DNA from: Prolixibacteraceae bacterium | GTDB taxonomy: Bacteria > Bacteroidota > Bacteroidia > Bacteroidales > Prolixibacteraceae | Direction of reading: 5' to 3' | Length of the DNA: 64,000 nt | Assembly: GCA_028377305.1 (NCBI GenBank) | Contig: JAONJW010000002.1 | Location: forward strand, 62,001 to 126,000 | Shown: positions 1 to 9,438 of the stretch, piece by piece | Numbering within the stretch: position 1 is the first letter of the stretch | Layout: every line of letters begins with the position of its first letter | The notes under the pieces: generated by a model | Database searches by the model: none | What the model saw: only the letters and a program-made list of their open reading frames with translations | Told to the model about the DNA's origin: nothing | Made by a program: the position numbers and the translations under genes

Positions 1-2841
1 ACTTCTAGATCTCTAGCGAACTATTCTGAAATCAATGTGTCGTTGAAAACGACAGTACCACAGAAGGAGATTGATCAGTATTGGGATTTTGTTCGAAATA
101 AAGTGTATGATGCTAGGGCTTCTCTTCCTGATGGGGCATATGAACCACAAGTGTATGATGATTTTGGTGATGTGTATGGACTTTTTTATGCCATGTCTTC
201 TGATGGTTATGACTATGATGAGATGCGCACGTACTCAAAAATGGTGAGAGATCAACTGCTTGCCATTGATGGGGTTAAACGAGTTTCTCTGAATGGGAAT
301 CAAAAAACGGTGATCGATTTGTCTATCGATGTAAACCAATTGTCTCATCTGGGAATAATGCCAACGTCTATTATCTCTACTATTGAAAACCAACTAAACA
401 CTGTGTATGCAGGAGCCTACTTAACTAAAGATAGCAAAATACGTGTAGCAGTTCCAAAGCGATTAAAAGAGATTAGCCAATTGGAGAATATCATGATTAG
501 TGGGACCCATGATATGCAGTATCGATTGAAAGATATTGTGACCATTGAAAGAAAGGTAGAAGAACCATTTAGTTCTCGAATGTATTTTAATAAATCGCCT
601 GCCATCGGGATATCAGTGTCGATGAATCCAGGAGAGAATATCGTGGAGATTGGGAAAAAAGTAGAGGCAGAGGTGGAGATCTTGAAAGAAGAACTACCTC
701 TAGGTATCTCTTTTCATAAAGTCTACTTCCAATCGGATTTAGTGAAAAGTGCGCTTAAAAAGTTTATGTGGAATCTAGCAGCCTCTGTAATTATTGTTAT
801 TGGAATCCTATTACTGGTAATGGGCTGGCGTAGTGGGGTGGTCATTGGAACAAGTTTGGTGTTAGCTATTGTAGGAGCATTTCCATTCTTGTTGATCTTT
901 GGAGGTACTATTCAACGTGTGTCTCTCGGTGCCTTTATTGTTGCCATGGGGATGCTAGTGGACAATGCTATTGTGGTCATTGATGGGATATATGATGATC
1001 TGAAGAAGGGAGTACCAAGAATGGAAGCGATGTCTAAATCGCCACAACAGAGAGCTTTGGCACTATTGGCTGCCACTCTTATCGCTATTTTGTCATTTTT
1101 ACCAGTGTTCCTGTCTCCCGATACCACCGGGACCTACACACGAGATCTCTTCTTAGTGTTGGCATCGTCTCTGTTATTAAGTTGGTTTTTGGCGATCTTC
1201 CAAGTGCCATTGATGGCAACTAACTTTCTGAAGATATCAGAGAAAGCCAAACAAAAGAAGAATGTTTTCAATGACAAGTTTCGTCATCTCTTAGATAAGG
1301 CTCTTCATTATCCAAAAACGGTGGTCGGCATCTCTTTATTGTTACTTCTGTTATCAATGTGGGCCAGTAGATTTATGAAGCAAGAGTTCTTTCCAAATAT
1401 GGAGTATACCCAAAACTATTTGACTTATAAGCTTCCTGAGGGAACACAACCCCAACGTGTCGAGAAGGAGTTGAATGATATCACAACGTGGTTGTTAGAA
1501 CAAGATGGAATAGAGAATGTGACTGCCAATATTGGGGGTGCTGCAACAAGATATACATTGGTGCGTTTGATGCCTGATATGAGTAGCTCATATGGAGAGC
1601 TAATCATTAGATATAGTTCTCTAGATATGGTGGAAGCACTACGAGAACGAATAGAAGCGTATGTCCATCATAATTACACTGATGCAATATCAGAGATCAA
1701 GAGCTATGCTTTGATTAGTGTGGAAGGTCTAGTAGAGGTGAATTTTTCTGGACAGAATATTGCTGAATTAAAAACTTTGGCAGATACTACTGCTCAAATC
1801 TTTAAACATTCATCATATGCTAATCCCTATTCGGTAAGAAATGACTGGGAGAGAAAGACTCCTTATTTGGATGTTAACTATCGTCAGTTAGACGGAACTA
1901 GTTATGGTACGACACGCCAAGATGCAGCAGTTGCTATGATAATGGCAACTTCGGGAGCACCTATTCATCGTTATTTTGAAGGTGATACAGAGATTCCAAT
2001 TAAGTTGAAGATGACAGATATGGGAGGTCAAGAAATATCACACTTTAAGAATATTCCTGTGTGGGGACAGAGTTCGCTACATCTACCTATAAGTGAAGTG
2101 TTGGAGGGAGATATGCCTATAGATGAAGTGGAAGAGCATCTCTTAGATCCAACACCTCTTAGTGCTTTTGCAGACTTAAGCATTGAGTGGGAAGAGCCAC
2201 TTATTCGTAGAACGGATGGGGTTAGAACGATCAAAGTGTTGTGTAATCCAAGAAAAGGAGCAACAGCATCTCAGATAATGGCAGAGGTAAAGGGTAAAGT
2301 TGAAGCATTAGAACTTCCTCATGGAGTGAATATAGAGTGGAGTGGAGAGCAGGGAGATCAATCGAATGCGATGAAATATATTATTTTATTTATCCCATTG
2401 GCATTATTCTGTATCCTATTAATCTTGATTCAGCAATATCGAAGCTATCGAAAATTATTAATGACTGGTTTCTGTGTTCTGTTGGCTATTGTAGGGATTA
2501 TCCCATCCATGTTAATAACAGGGAAAGCATTTGGGTTCTTGGCTATTGTTGGTGTGGTTGGATTAGCTGGAATGATGATAAAGAATGCGGTCATCCTTAT
2601 GGAAGAGATTGATGTGCAGATGGAACTGCAAGAGAACAAAGAGGATGCTTTATTAGACGCTTCTGTGTCGAGAGTACGACCGGTGATGATGGGGGCGCTG
2701 ACCACGATATTGGGAATGATCCCACTTGTCGGAGATGTGTTCTTTGGGAGTTTGGCTGTAACCATAATGGGAGGATTGTTTATTGGAACAGTCATTACAT
2801 TGGTAGTACTCCCTGTGTTGTATCTTATCATGTTTAAATAG
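1..2841 (+). CDS. RND-family efflux permease, 5' end outside window
   Basis: Inner-membrane proton-driven RND transporter of the AcrB/HAE1 type, part of a tripartite export system. The frame is open to base 1 without a credible start, so the N-terminus and first periplasmic half lie upstream; about 946 residues are present. Visible are a first membrane bundle (around bases 770-1240) with the TM4-like motif GMLVDNAIVVID, where the usual Asp-Asp proton relay reads Asp-Asn, then a second periplasmic domain, and a C-terminal bundle with AGMMIKNAVILMEEI. A TolC-like gene follows 16 bp later, so the two are surely co-transcribed; the membrane-fusion partner is presumably upstream. Substrate is unknown. 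Family call is firm, drug versus metal export is not. Confidence 0.93.
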   Translation, partial: TSRSLANYSEINVSLKTTVPQKEIDQYWDFVRNKVYDARASLPDGAYEPQVYDDFGDVYGLFYAMSSDGYDYDEMRTYSKMVRDQLLAIDGVKRVSLNGNQKTVIDLSIDVNQLSHLGIMPTSIISTIENQLNTVYAGAYLTKDSKIRVAVPKRLKEISQLENIMISGTHDMQYRLKDIVTIERKVEEPFSSRMYFNKSPAIGISVSMNPGENIVEIGKKVEAEVEILKEELPLGISFHKVYFQSDLVKSALKKFMWNLAASVIIVIGILLLVMGWRSGVVIGTSLVLAIVGAFPFLLIFGGTIQRVSLGAFIVAMGMLVDNAIVVIDGIYDDLKKGVPRMEAMSKSPQQRALALLAATLIAILSFLPVFLSPDTTGTYTRDLFLVLASSLLLSWFLAIFQVPLMATNFLKISEKAKQKKNVFNDKFRHLLDKALHYPKTVVGISLLLLLLSMWASRFMKQEFFPNMEYTQNYLTYKLPEGTQPQRVEKELNDITTWLLEQDGIENVTANIGGAATRYTLVRLMPDMSSSYGELIIRYSSLDMVEALRERIEAYVHHNYTDAISEIKSYALISVEGLVEVNFSGQNIAELKTLADTTAQIFKHSSYANPYSVRNDWERKTPYLDVNYRQLDGTSYGTTRQDAAVAMIMATSGAPIHRYFEGDTEIPIKLKMTDMGGQEISHFKNIPVWGQSSLHLPISEVLEGDMPIDEVEEHLLDPTPLSAFADLSIEWEEPLIRRTDGVRTIKVLCNPRKGATASQIMAEVKGKVEALELPHGVNIEWSGEQGDQSNAMKYIILFIPLALFCILLILIQQYRSYRKLLMTGFCVLLAIVGIIPSMLITGKAFGFLAIVGVVGLAGMMIKNAVILMEEIDVQMELQENKEDALLDASVSRVRPVMMGALTTILGMIPLVGDVFFGSLAVTIMGGLFIGTVITLVVLPVLYLIMFK

Positions 2842-2857
2842 TTTAGAAAGAAGAGTC

Positions 2858-4321
2858 ATGAGAAAAATAGTATATATATGTTTTGTTGTTCTTTTCGTTT
2901 GGTTCACGCAGGGGCATGCGCAAACAAAGATCGATAGAGACATTTGTCGCCAAAATACACTGAGCAATAGTGAAGAGATCGGTGGGGCAGAAGGGGCTTA
3001 TCAAAAGGCGATATATAAACAGAAAGAGATGCGAAGCAATTATCTTCCTAAGATTGCAGCATCTGGAAGTTATTCCCACTCTTTTGCTGATCAGAGTGAG
3101 ATCCAATGGAATGATACCTATTTGCCTACTGCCAATTTTGATGCAACAAGTCAATCTCTTCGACCTAATTTAGTGTTAGATCCCACAGGGAAACCGGTGA
3201 TGGGACCAGATGGGCTGCCTCTATTTAACCAGTATGCATATGTTCCAGCAGGCGGGATCTATTATGACTTTAATCACACTTTTATTGCAGATATTACGGC
3301 GATCCAGCCTATTTATATGGGAGGTAAAGTACGCACTGGTAATCATATGGCAGATCTTGGAGTGGAACTTTATGAGTTAAACAAGCAGAAGACTCAAGAA
3401 GATATGATTCTAGAGTCGGATAAGAACTATTGGAACTATATTGCTGTGACTGAACAGGTGAAGGTAGCGAAGATGTATTTGTCGCTTTTGGATTCTTTAC
3501 AGGTAATGGTGGATCATGCCGTTTCTGTTGGCCTTAAACATCGAAATGAGCTATTAAAGGTTGAAGTACAGCGAAATAGTGCTTTGCTGAAGTTGCAGGA
3601 AGCAGAAAATCAACAAGAGCTAATTCGTATGTCTTTATGTAGAGTAATGGGATTTGATTTGAATGAATCGTTAGAGGCAAAGGATTCTTTAATTGACATA
3701 TCCAACCCTACCGTCTCTATGAACGAAGTCGAAATGACAAAGCGTGCGGACTATCGTATGTTACAGAAGAAAGACGAGATACAGATGTCTAACGAAAAAA
3801 TTGTGGCTTCCGATTTTCTTCCACAAATCGGAGTAAAAGCTGGGGCTTACTATCTCGGGGGTCTAAATGTTGAGAATATGGGAAGCAGTAATTTGATTAA
3901 CGAAGGGTGGATTCAAAATTCTGTGACTCCTTCGATTGGATTGAAGGTCTCAATTCCTCTTTATCAATGGGGAGAGGGACGCAATAAGATTCGCCAAGCC
4001 AAAGTACAGACCGAAATGGCTCGATTGGAGACAAAGAAACAGGTTCGTATGATGGAACTTGAGATTAAGCAGGCCTCATTGAATATTCAACAAGCTTATT
4101 CACGTTATCTACTTGCAGAGAAAAGTTTGGAACAGGCTGAGCTAAATATGAGGATGAGTAGGAGTGCCTATGATCAAGGTTTAGAATTAATCACTGATTA
4201 CCTTGAGGCGCAAACAGTATGGCAGGAACAGTATACGCTTTTTGTCTATTCAAAAGCAAAATATAAGATCGAAGAGACAATATATCTCAAATCGATTGGC
4301 GAATTGTTAGCTAATCTATAG
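2858..4321 (+). CDS. TolC-family outer-membrane efflux channel
   Basis: Outer-membrane channel that completes the RND efflux system encoded just upstream. The 487-residue length fits TolC/OprM proteins (430-500). It starts with a Sec signal peptide (MRKIVYICFVVLFVWFTQGHAQ) and carries two long heptad-rich helical stretches, each ending in the family signature; the second contains the strand-turn motif PSIGLKVSIPLYQWGEGRNK followed by a helix rich in Gln, Ala and Lys. No lipobox Cys is visible at the signal cleavage site, so it is probably not lipid-anchored. Start is the ATG 16 bp after the RND stop. The signalling pair downstream begins 54 bp later. Confidence 0.92.
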   Translation: MRKIVYICFVVLFVWFTQGHAQTKIDRDICRQNTLSNSEEIGGAEGAYQKAIYKQKEMRSNYLPKIAASGSYSHSFADQSEIQWNDTYLPTANFDATSQSLRPNLVLDPTGKPVMGPDGLPLFNQYAYVPAGGIYYDFNHTFIADITAIQPIYMGGKVRTGNHMADLGVELYELNKQKTQEDMILESDKNYWNYIAVTEQVKVAKMYLSLLDSLQVMVDHAVSVGLKHRNELLKVEVQRNSALLKLQEAENQQELIRMSLCRVMGFDLNESLEAKDSLIDISNPTVSMNEVEMTKRADYRMLQKKDEIQMSNEKIVASDFLPQIGVKAGAYYLGGLNVENMGSSNLINEGWIQNSVTPSIGLKVSIPLYQWGEGRNKIRQAKVQTEMARLETKKQVRMMELEIKQASLNIQQAYSRYLLAEKSLEQAELNMRMSRSAYDQGLELITDYLEAQTVWQEQYTLFVYSKAKYKIEETIYLKSIGELLANL

Positions 4322-4375
4322 CTATTGCACCAAAATATATCATTATCTTTAGTAGTATTAAATATCTAGAATCAG

Positions 4376-5440
4376 ATGAATGTAGCCATCGAAGAAAATC
4401 ATATGAAGAAGAAAAAGCGTAAAGTAACCAAGATACTTTTGCACAACTTTCTGATTGCTGTGTCTTGTCTTTTTATATTCTATTTTTTAGATTTCTTATC
4501 CGGAGAGGAGTCTTTGGGTTCTATCTGGGAGATTTGTCTTAATAGTTACTATTTAGTGATCACTTGCTCTATGATCTTTGTGAGTGAGTTTACGCTTTTT
4601 CTAAACAAAAAGTTGAATGGTATCTTTTCAAGAAATGGTAATTCTATGCCATTCCTTATTGGGAAAATATTGTTAGGACAAATTGGATATATTGTGGTCT
4701 TTACAGCTTTGATTGTTTACTATCAAAATGACCTTGTAGAGGATAGAATCAACACTATATTTATTGTATTTGGTGCTCTTTATGTGTTTATGTTTGATTT
4801 GTTATTGATTACGAGAAGTTATAGTGAGAAATTACAGGAGGAGAGAAATCTAAACAATCAGCTTCAAGAGGATAAGCTTCGGGCGGAGTTGCATGCACTA
4901 CAGAATCAGATTAACCCTCACTTTCTTTTTAATAGTCTAAACGTATTAATTTCGGAGATCTATCTAGACCAAGAGAGTGCGGTTACCTACACCCAACACT
5001 TATCAGATATTTATCGATATGTACTGCAGAGTATCGACCATTATACTGTAAAATTGAAAGACGAAATAGATTTTCTTAATTCCTATATCTACATACAGAA
5101 AACCAAATATGAAGATGCATTCCAAGTGAAAATAGATATTGATAAGGAAACGTTAAATAAAGAGATTCCTGTTTTAGCCTTACAATTGTTGGTAGAGAAT
5201 GCGATTAAGCATAATGCAATATTACAAAATAAACCGTTGGTCTTAGACATTAGTTCTGATGAAGGTCGTTTAGTTGTAACCAATACTTTAGGAGCCAAAC
5301 CTGTTACGACATCTGGTGGAGTAGGGTTAAAAAATTTGAATCGTAGATACCGCTTGCTTTCTAGCCAGAGTATAGAGGTCGATAAGAGTGCATCGCATTA
5401 CCGTGTTATTCTACCACTAATTGAAGATAGAAAGTTATGA
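4376..5440 (+). CDS. LytS/YpdA-type sensor histidine kinase
   Basis: Membrane sensor kinase of the His_kinase (PF06580) family. About four hydrophobic segments occupy residues 18-145, then a short coiled coil (about 150-175) and the phosphoacceptor box NPHFLFNSLN with His182. The ATPase half has the N-box LLVENAIKHN and a glycine-rich GGVGLKNLNRRY near residue 310. A second ATG at base 4403, directly before a Lys-rich run, is an alternative start. The stop overlaps the next gene by 4 bp, so kinase and LytTR regulator are translationally coupled. No periplasmic sensing domain is seen, so the signal is unknown. Adjacency suggests it may control the efflux genes upstream (inference). Confidence 0.93.
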   Translation: MNVAIEENHMKKKKRKVTKILLHNFLIAVSCLFIFYFLDFLSGEESLGSIWEICLNSYYLVITCSMIFVSEFTLFLNKKLNGIFSRNGNSMPFLIGKILLGQIGYIVVFTALIVYYQNDLVEDRINTIFIVFGALYVFMFDLLLITRSYSEKLQEERNLNNQLQEDKLRAELHALQNQINPHFLFNSLNVLISEIYLDQESAVTYTQHLSDIYRYVLQSIDHYTVKLKDEIDFLNSYIYIQKTKYEDAFQVKIDIDKETLNKEIPVLALQLLVENAIKHNAILQNKPLVLDISSDEGRLVVTNTLGAKPVTTSGGVGLKNLNRRYRLLSSQSIEVDKSASHYRVILPLIEDRKL

Positions 5441-6201
5441 GAGTTGTTATTGTTGAGGATGAAATACCAGCACAAAGGTTGCTGAAAAAATATATACTAG
5501 AACTCTACCCTGAAACAAAAGTAGTAGCGATTTTAGGTAGTGTTATCGAAGCGGTGAAGTGGTTTGAAGAGAACAGGGACCCAGATATTTTATTTTTGGA
5601 TGTACAGTTAAGTGATGGTGTTGGCTTTAATATCTTGGAGAAAGTAAAGGTTAAAAGTTTTATTGTTTTTACCACCGCTTATGATCAATATGCTATCAAA
5701 GCTTTTGAAGCCAATGCGATTGATTATATTCTAAAGCCAATAAAATTGATGGACTTGAAACGAGTTTTTGATCAAATGGATAAAAAAAGAGAATTGTTTC
5801 AACACTCTTTCCAAAAAGAGCTCCATCTGACAGCAAGTATTTCTGAAAAACCAAGTGATAACTTACGAAACTATTTCTTGATCTCAAAGAATAACGGTTG
5901 GTATACCCTTCCTGTTAAAGATGTTGCCTATTTCGTTATTGAAGAGCATGGGAGTTGTGCTAGAACCTTCGATGGACAACAACATGCTATTACAGAGAGT
6001 TTAGGTCGCATTATGGAAGGATTGGATGCGAATAAATATTATCGTGTTAATCGACAGTTTATTGTCAATATTAGTGCCATAACAAAGGTGGAAAACTGGT
6101 TTGGAGGAAAATTAGTCGTGGTAACCAATCCAAAACACATCGAACAGATTACTGTTGGACGTGAAAAATCGGTGGAGTTTAGAGATTGGTTGAATCAGTA
6201 G
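5437..6201 (+). CDS. LytTR-family response regulator
   Basis: Cytoplasmic DNA-binding partner of the kinase just upstream (ATGA overlap). The receiver domain (1-120) shows the acidic pocket VVIVEDE, phospho-acceptor Asp55 in ILFLDVQLSDG, the switch Thr in FTTAYDQYAIKAF and the invariant Lys in YILKPI. The C-terminal LytTR domain (about 150-254) has the typical YFVIEEHGSC...YYRVNRQFIVNISAI...VVTNPKHIEQITVGREK pattern of this beta-rich DNA-binding fold. At 254 residues it is standard length. Targets are usually paired direct repeats in promoters; none was recognised here. A strong terminator follows at 6296. Confidence 0.95.
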   Translation: MRVVIVEDEIPAQRLLKKYILELYPETKVVAILGSVIEAVKWFEENRDPDILFLDVQLSDGVGFNILEKVKVKSFIVFTTAYDQYAIKAFEANAIDYILKPIKLMDLKRVFDQMDKKRELFQHSFQKELHLTASISEKPSDNLRNYFLISKNNGWYTLPVKDVAYFVIEEHGSCARTFDGQQHAITESLGRIMEGLDANKYYRVNRQFIVNISAITKVENWFGGKLVVVTNPKHIEQITVGREKSVEFRDWLNQ

Positions 6202-6295
6202 ATTTTGAATCAATTGGACGACAAGTAGATGATTGAGGGTCGAAGATTTGTTTAACGTCTTATATGAAGATCTATTTCGTTTGCTTCAATCAGAT

Positions 6296-6333
6296 AACAA
6301 GGGAACCTCTGTAATAGAGACTCCCTTGTTTTT
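6296..6333 (+). terminator. Rho-independent terminator after the kinase/regulator operon
   Basis: A 9-bp perfect stem AACAAGGGA / TCCCTTGTT has an inner CTCT/AGAG stem and is followed by four to five T residues on the plus strand. It ends the efflux and two-component operon and also lies just past the stop of the convergent minus-strand gene, so it may serve both. Confidence 0.85.
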
Positions 6334-6336
6334 CAT

Positions 6337-6615
6337 TTAGTGATTTGCTTTAGATATGTGTGTAATACAAGCTCTACCTTCTAGGGGTTTGTACACTTCC
6401 ACAAAAGCGGGATATGTCATAGGTTCTGCAATCACTAAAGTTGCATTACAGAAGAAACAGTAATTGGTTCCCTCCACTACTTGTGAAGCATAGCATAATG
6501 GTTCATAACCGACTCCAACTAAACCTTCCATCGCTTCTTTAAAAGCATTCATTACTTCTTTAGGGATGTCCTTTTTGTAAGGAGTGTATCCACCACAACA
6601 GTTTGAATGTGCCAT
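6337..6615 (-). CDS. Stefin-like (type 1 cystatin) cysteine-protease inhibitor homologue
   Basis: A 92-residue protein without signal peptide whose whole layout matches eukaryotic stefins (about 98 residues). It has an N-terminal Gly-Gly (CCGGYTPY), a helix-forming segment (KEVMNAFKEAMEGL), then the cystatin first-loop signature Q-x-V-x-G as SQVVEGTNYCFFCNATL, and a later strand VEVYKPLEG that parallels the stefin strand before its second loop. In cystatins the Gly trunk, QxVxG loop and second loop wedge into the active site of papain-like proteases. Four Cys residues are unusual for a stefin. The patatin gene lies 135 bp upstream on the same strand and may share its transcript. Family assignment is from motif reading; inhibition is inferred. 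Confidence 0.72.
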   Translation of the reverse strand: MAHSNCCGGYTPYKKDIPKEVMNAFKEAMEGLVGVGYEPLCYASQVVEGTNYCFFCNATLVIAEPMTYPAFVEVYKPLEGRACITHISKANH

Positions 6616-6750
6616 AATAATTTTTTTAAATAAATAACACTGTCTCAGTTTATTGAATATGATTCAATGTATTAACGGAATTGAAACAACTGCTTCGGTC
6701 TTTTAGTTCAATTTTATTTAGATAAGTTGTATAATCGTGCTCTCACTTTA

Positions 6751-8487
6751 TCAAGATAGTCGATTGGAGTCTTGGTTCCAATGTTCGACAAGATAGTATG
6801 GGTTGTCATTAAAGTGTTTCCAATCGGTTTTTAATGTGTCATGTAATGTTGATATTTTACTTTGGAGTTCATGTGAATAGCTTTTGAATTGGGTTTCGTC
6901 TCCCATGATTTCTCTTTCAATATGTTCTAAGAGGTTGAAACATATAGTGTATTGTCCACAGGCGATCAATGTATTGATCATGTTTTGATCTCCCTCTAAT
7001 TCTTCTTTGGTAAACCAAAGAGTTGTTTTCATATTCTTTGCTTTTTGTGATACATTAAGAATTTCACGACTTGGTTCAAGAAGTTCTTTGGATAGATTCT
7101 TAGCGTAATATCTTTTTCTTTTGTTGACTCGTTTGGGGCATAGTTCGTAGATCGCATTCATTACCAAACGAGGTTTCCATTTTTTGTTCGAATAGATCTT
7201 GGAGTAGTTTCCTCCTCTAATTCGTTTCATAAAGACATTGGTCACAAGTGTTTTTACAGATTTGGCACGATTAAGGATAAGATTGGCGTAGGTGTTAAAG
7301 TTAAGTGTGTCGAAAGGTTTTAATTTTTTTGTAAAATAGTTAGGAACTCCTATCTCTTGGGTAAGTCCAACAAATCCATTTGAAAGATAAAGCCCTATGC
7401 ATCCTAAGATTAAGCAGATGGTTGCAATAAATGTAGAGAGCATTACAGAGAGAATTTGTGAACAGAAAAGTGCTGATAGGGTAAAGAATATACTGGTAAG
7501 TATAAAGAACCATCCAGCACGTTTAATATTTCTAAATGACCATCCTCCTATAATTGAGAATGTTCTTTTTTCACTCTTGATGAAACGATCGATGTATGGT
7601 GAAGAGACGTCAGATATAATATAAAGATCTACTGCTTTGGCATCGTTAGATACAAATTCTTTCAGTTCTTCGGAGTATCTACTCATTCTTTTTTCTGCCC
7701 ACCATACTGCTTCTATCCCCTGGTTGTCGTTTATGCCACCATCCATGATCCCTATTGGATATTCAATATGGTCACCATTATATGTCGTGGTGTCGAGGAG
7801 TGTCGGATCATTTAAATATTTTGACTGATTATCAATAAAGTCATCAGGGAAATTGATTGGTTCAAACCCCAAAGGGAAACAAGAGGACGATGCTATAATA
7901 TCAGCCAAGCGAAGTTCTTTAGCGATGTTTAATGGGATGCGTATTTTCTTGTTTCCAATATACCCAAAGGTATACTTTCCATTTTTGTTTTTTGATTTTT
8001 CGGTTTTTTGAAATCGAAATGGGATTGCGAAATTAAATTCTGTCGCATTAAATGAGATCTCCTTCATGTGTATTTGGGGTTTCTCTTCCCAAAGCTTTCC
8101 TAAGTAGTTTGATTCAAAACGATCGTGATATACAAGGGCAAAAGCATTGATTAATGTTCGTTGTTTGGAAGATTGCCATTTTGAATCATCCGCAAGGTAT
8201 TTCAAAGCATCCGTAACTAAGTCTACTTGGCTCATTTGTGATACTAAAGCGTCATAGCAATCTCTGATAGTTCCCCCATCTTTAAGGGTTGTAGCGTATT
8301 TTACACCAGTGAATGTTCCTCCAGAGACAGTGGAAAGTATTCGGATTCTTTCCAGAAGCGATTTATCTTCCCATAGGATTGTAGATAGATAAACCAAAGT
8401 TCCCAAATGGAAAGCCGTTGCACGGTAGCCACCACCAGACATTGATATGGCTATATTATTGAATGGGTTAAGTGGTAGTTTTGACAT
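6751..8487 (-). CDS. Patatin-like phospholipase with internal membrane segment
   Basis: Lipid acyl hydrolase with the patatin Ser-Asp dyad. The oxyanion-hole loop SGGGYRAT is at residues 17-24, the nucleophile elbow reads STVSGGT with Ser55, and the catalytic Asp is Asp249 in MDGGIND. The elbow has Thr-Val-Ser-Gly-Gly instead of the canonical Gly-x-Ser-x-Gly, as in the cPLA2-like branch. Two adjacent hydrophobic helices (about 326-343 and 345-368) split the catalytic half from a C-terminal region rich in Lys, Arg and Asn of unknown role, so the enzyme is probably an integral inner-membrane protein. At 578 residues it is longer than simple bacterial patatins (about 300). Substrate is unknown; a role in membrane turnover or as an effector is open. 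Confidence 0.87.
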   Translation of the reverse strand: MSKLPLNPFNNIAISMSGGGYRATAFHLGTLVYLSTILWEDKSLLERIRILSTVSGGTFTGVKYATTLKDGGTIRDCYDALVSQMSQVDLVTDALKYLADDSKWQSSKQRTLINAFALVYHDRFESNYLGKLWEEKPQIHMKEISFNATEFNFAIPFRFQKTEKSKNKNGKYTFGYIGNKKIRIPLNIAKELRLADIIASSSCFPLGFEPINFPDDFIDNQSKYLNDPTLLDTTTYNGDHIEYPIGIMDGGINDNQGIEAVWWAEKRMSRYSEELKEFVSNDAKAVDLYIISDVSSPYIDRFIKSEKRTFSIIGGWSFRNIKRAGWFFILTSIFFTLSALFCSQILSVMLSTFIATICLILGCIGLYLSNGFVGLTQEIGVPNYFTKKLKPFDTLNFNTYANLILNRAKSVKTLVTNVFMKRIRGGNYSKIYSNKKWKPRLVMNAIYELCPKRVNKRKRYYAKNLSKELLEPSREILNVSQKAKNMKTTLWFTKEELEGDQNMINTLIACGQYTICFNLLEHIEREIMGDETQFKSYSHELQSKISTLHDTLKTDWKHFNDNPYYLVEHWNQDSNRLS

Positions 8488-9346
8488 AAGGGTTGGATTG
8501 CAGATAATTTACTTAAAGATAGTATCATAATATATATCGGCACTATTCCCCATCATCTTTATCGAGACAGGTGTACGTTGAAAGCACAATTATTGTCAGG
8601 ATAAATGATGATGGGGCAAACTACGAATAACTGCTATTGGGTATTATTCTGAATGCTGATAAGTAGCACCTTCTTCCAATCTTTTCCATAACAATACATT
8701 TGATGTTTAACACACTTGCTTTCGATTCATTTATTGTGCTCTAAGCCTAAATTATTTATAGCTTATCTTTTGACGTTGATATAAAGTGAAATCACCAGAA
8801 TCATGAATCTAATCTTATAACATGAATAAATAGCTATTTGTTTTAAGTATTCAGGTTTCGGACCCTATAAGTATTATCCTTTATCACTGATGTATTTTGT
8901 AAAGAGTATTCTTTCTCATGCTTAATTCGCATTCATTTTATAGAAATTATAATGAGATGTACTTTGTGTTCTAGAATAGTTTTAATTGCGGTTCAGTATA
9001 ATTGTTAATGTTGTGAATTGTTGGTTTAAATTTTGGTTTTATTTCAAATTGAAATATTTTGTTGTTTAATGTTATTAATAATAGCTATAGAAATGAAGAA
9101 AAATAATTTTTTATGCAATCAGTGTTGTTTTCTGTAATAAACTGATTATTAGATATGTGTCGCGGCTTGGTATTTGGGATGAAAATGTCCGTTTTTAGCA
9201 TAAAATAGCTTGGCTTAATGTTTTGATTATCAGTGTGGTTATTTATGTTGTAATTAGTGGTTTCAGAGTATGATTTTTAAGTGTAAGCTAAAGTGTGTGT
9301 TTAGTTTTAATTTAATATTAAGTTATTGAAAAAAATTATGAATTCG
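8488..9346. other. AT-rich intergenic region before the ilv promoter
   Basis: About 860 bp between the divergent patatin and ilv transcription units. No reading frame here has coding character on either strand. The only structure seen is an inverted repeat (8548-8557 CCCCATCATC with 8607-8616 GATGATGGGG) whose arms extend inwards by a further TTTATC/GATAAA with a bulge. Confidence 0.6.
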
Positions 9347-9377
9347 TTTTGATGTAGGAAAATTATCCCTACATTTG
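9347..9377 (+). promoter_or_regulatory. Predicted sigma-ABfr promoter of the ilv-leu operon
   Basis: TTTTG at 9347-9351 and TACATTTG at 9370-9377, 18 bp apart, match the Bacteroidota -33 (TTTG/TTG) and -7 (TAnnTTTG) elements. Initiation a few bases after 9380 would give an RNA leader of roughly 55 nt before the leader-peptide ATG and about 215 nt before ilvD. Confidence 0.65.
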
Positions 9378-9438
9378 AAATGTGATTGAACAAAAGGTAT
9401 TACGAAGTACAAAATACTTATAAAAGCAAAAGACAGGT

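Noticed and set aside
2445-2967. Long minus-strand frames opposite the RND and TolC genes
   Set aside because: They are antisense shadows of strongly supported genes and have no family features.
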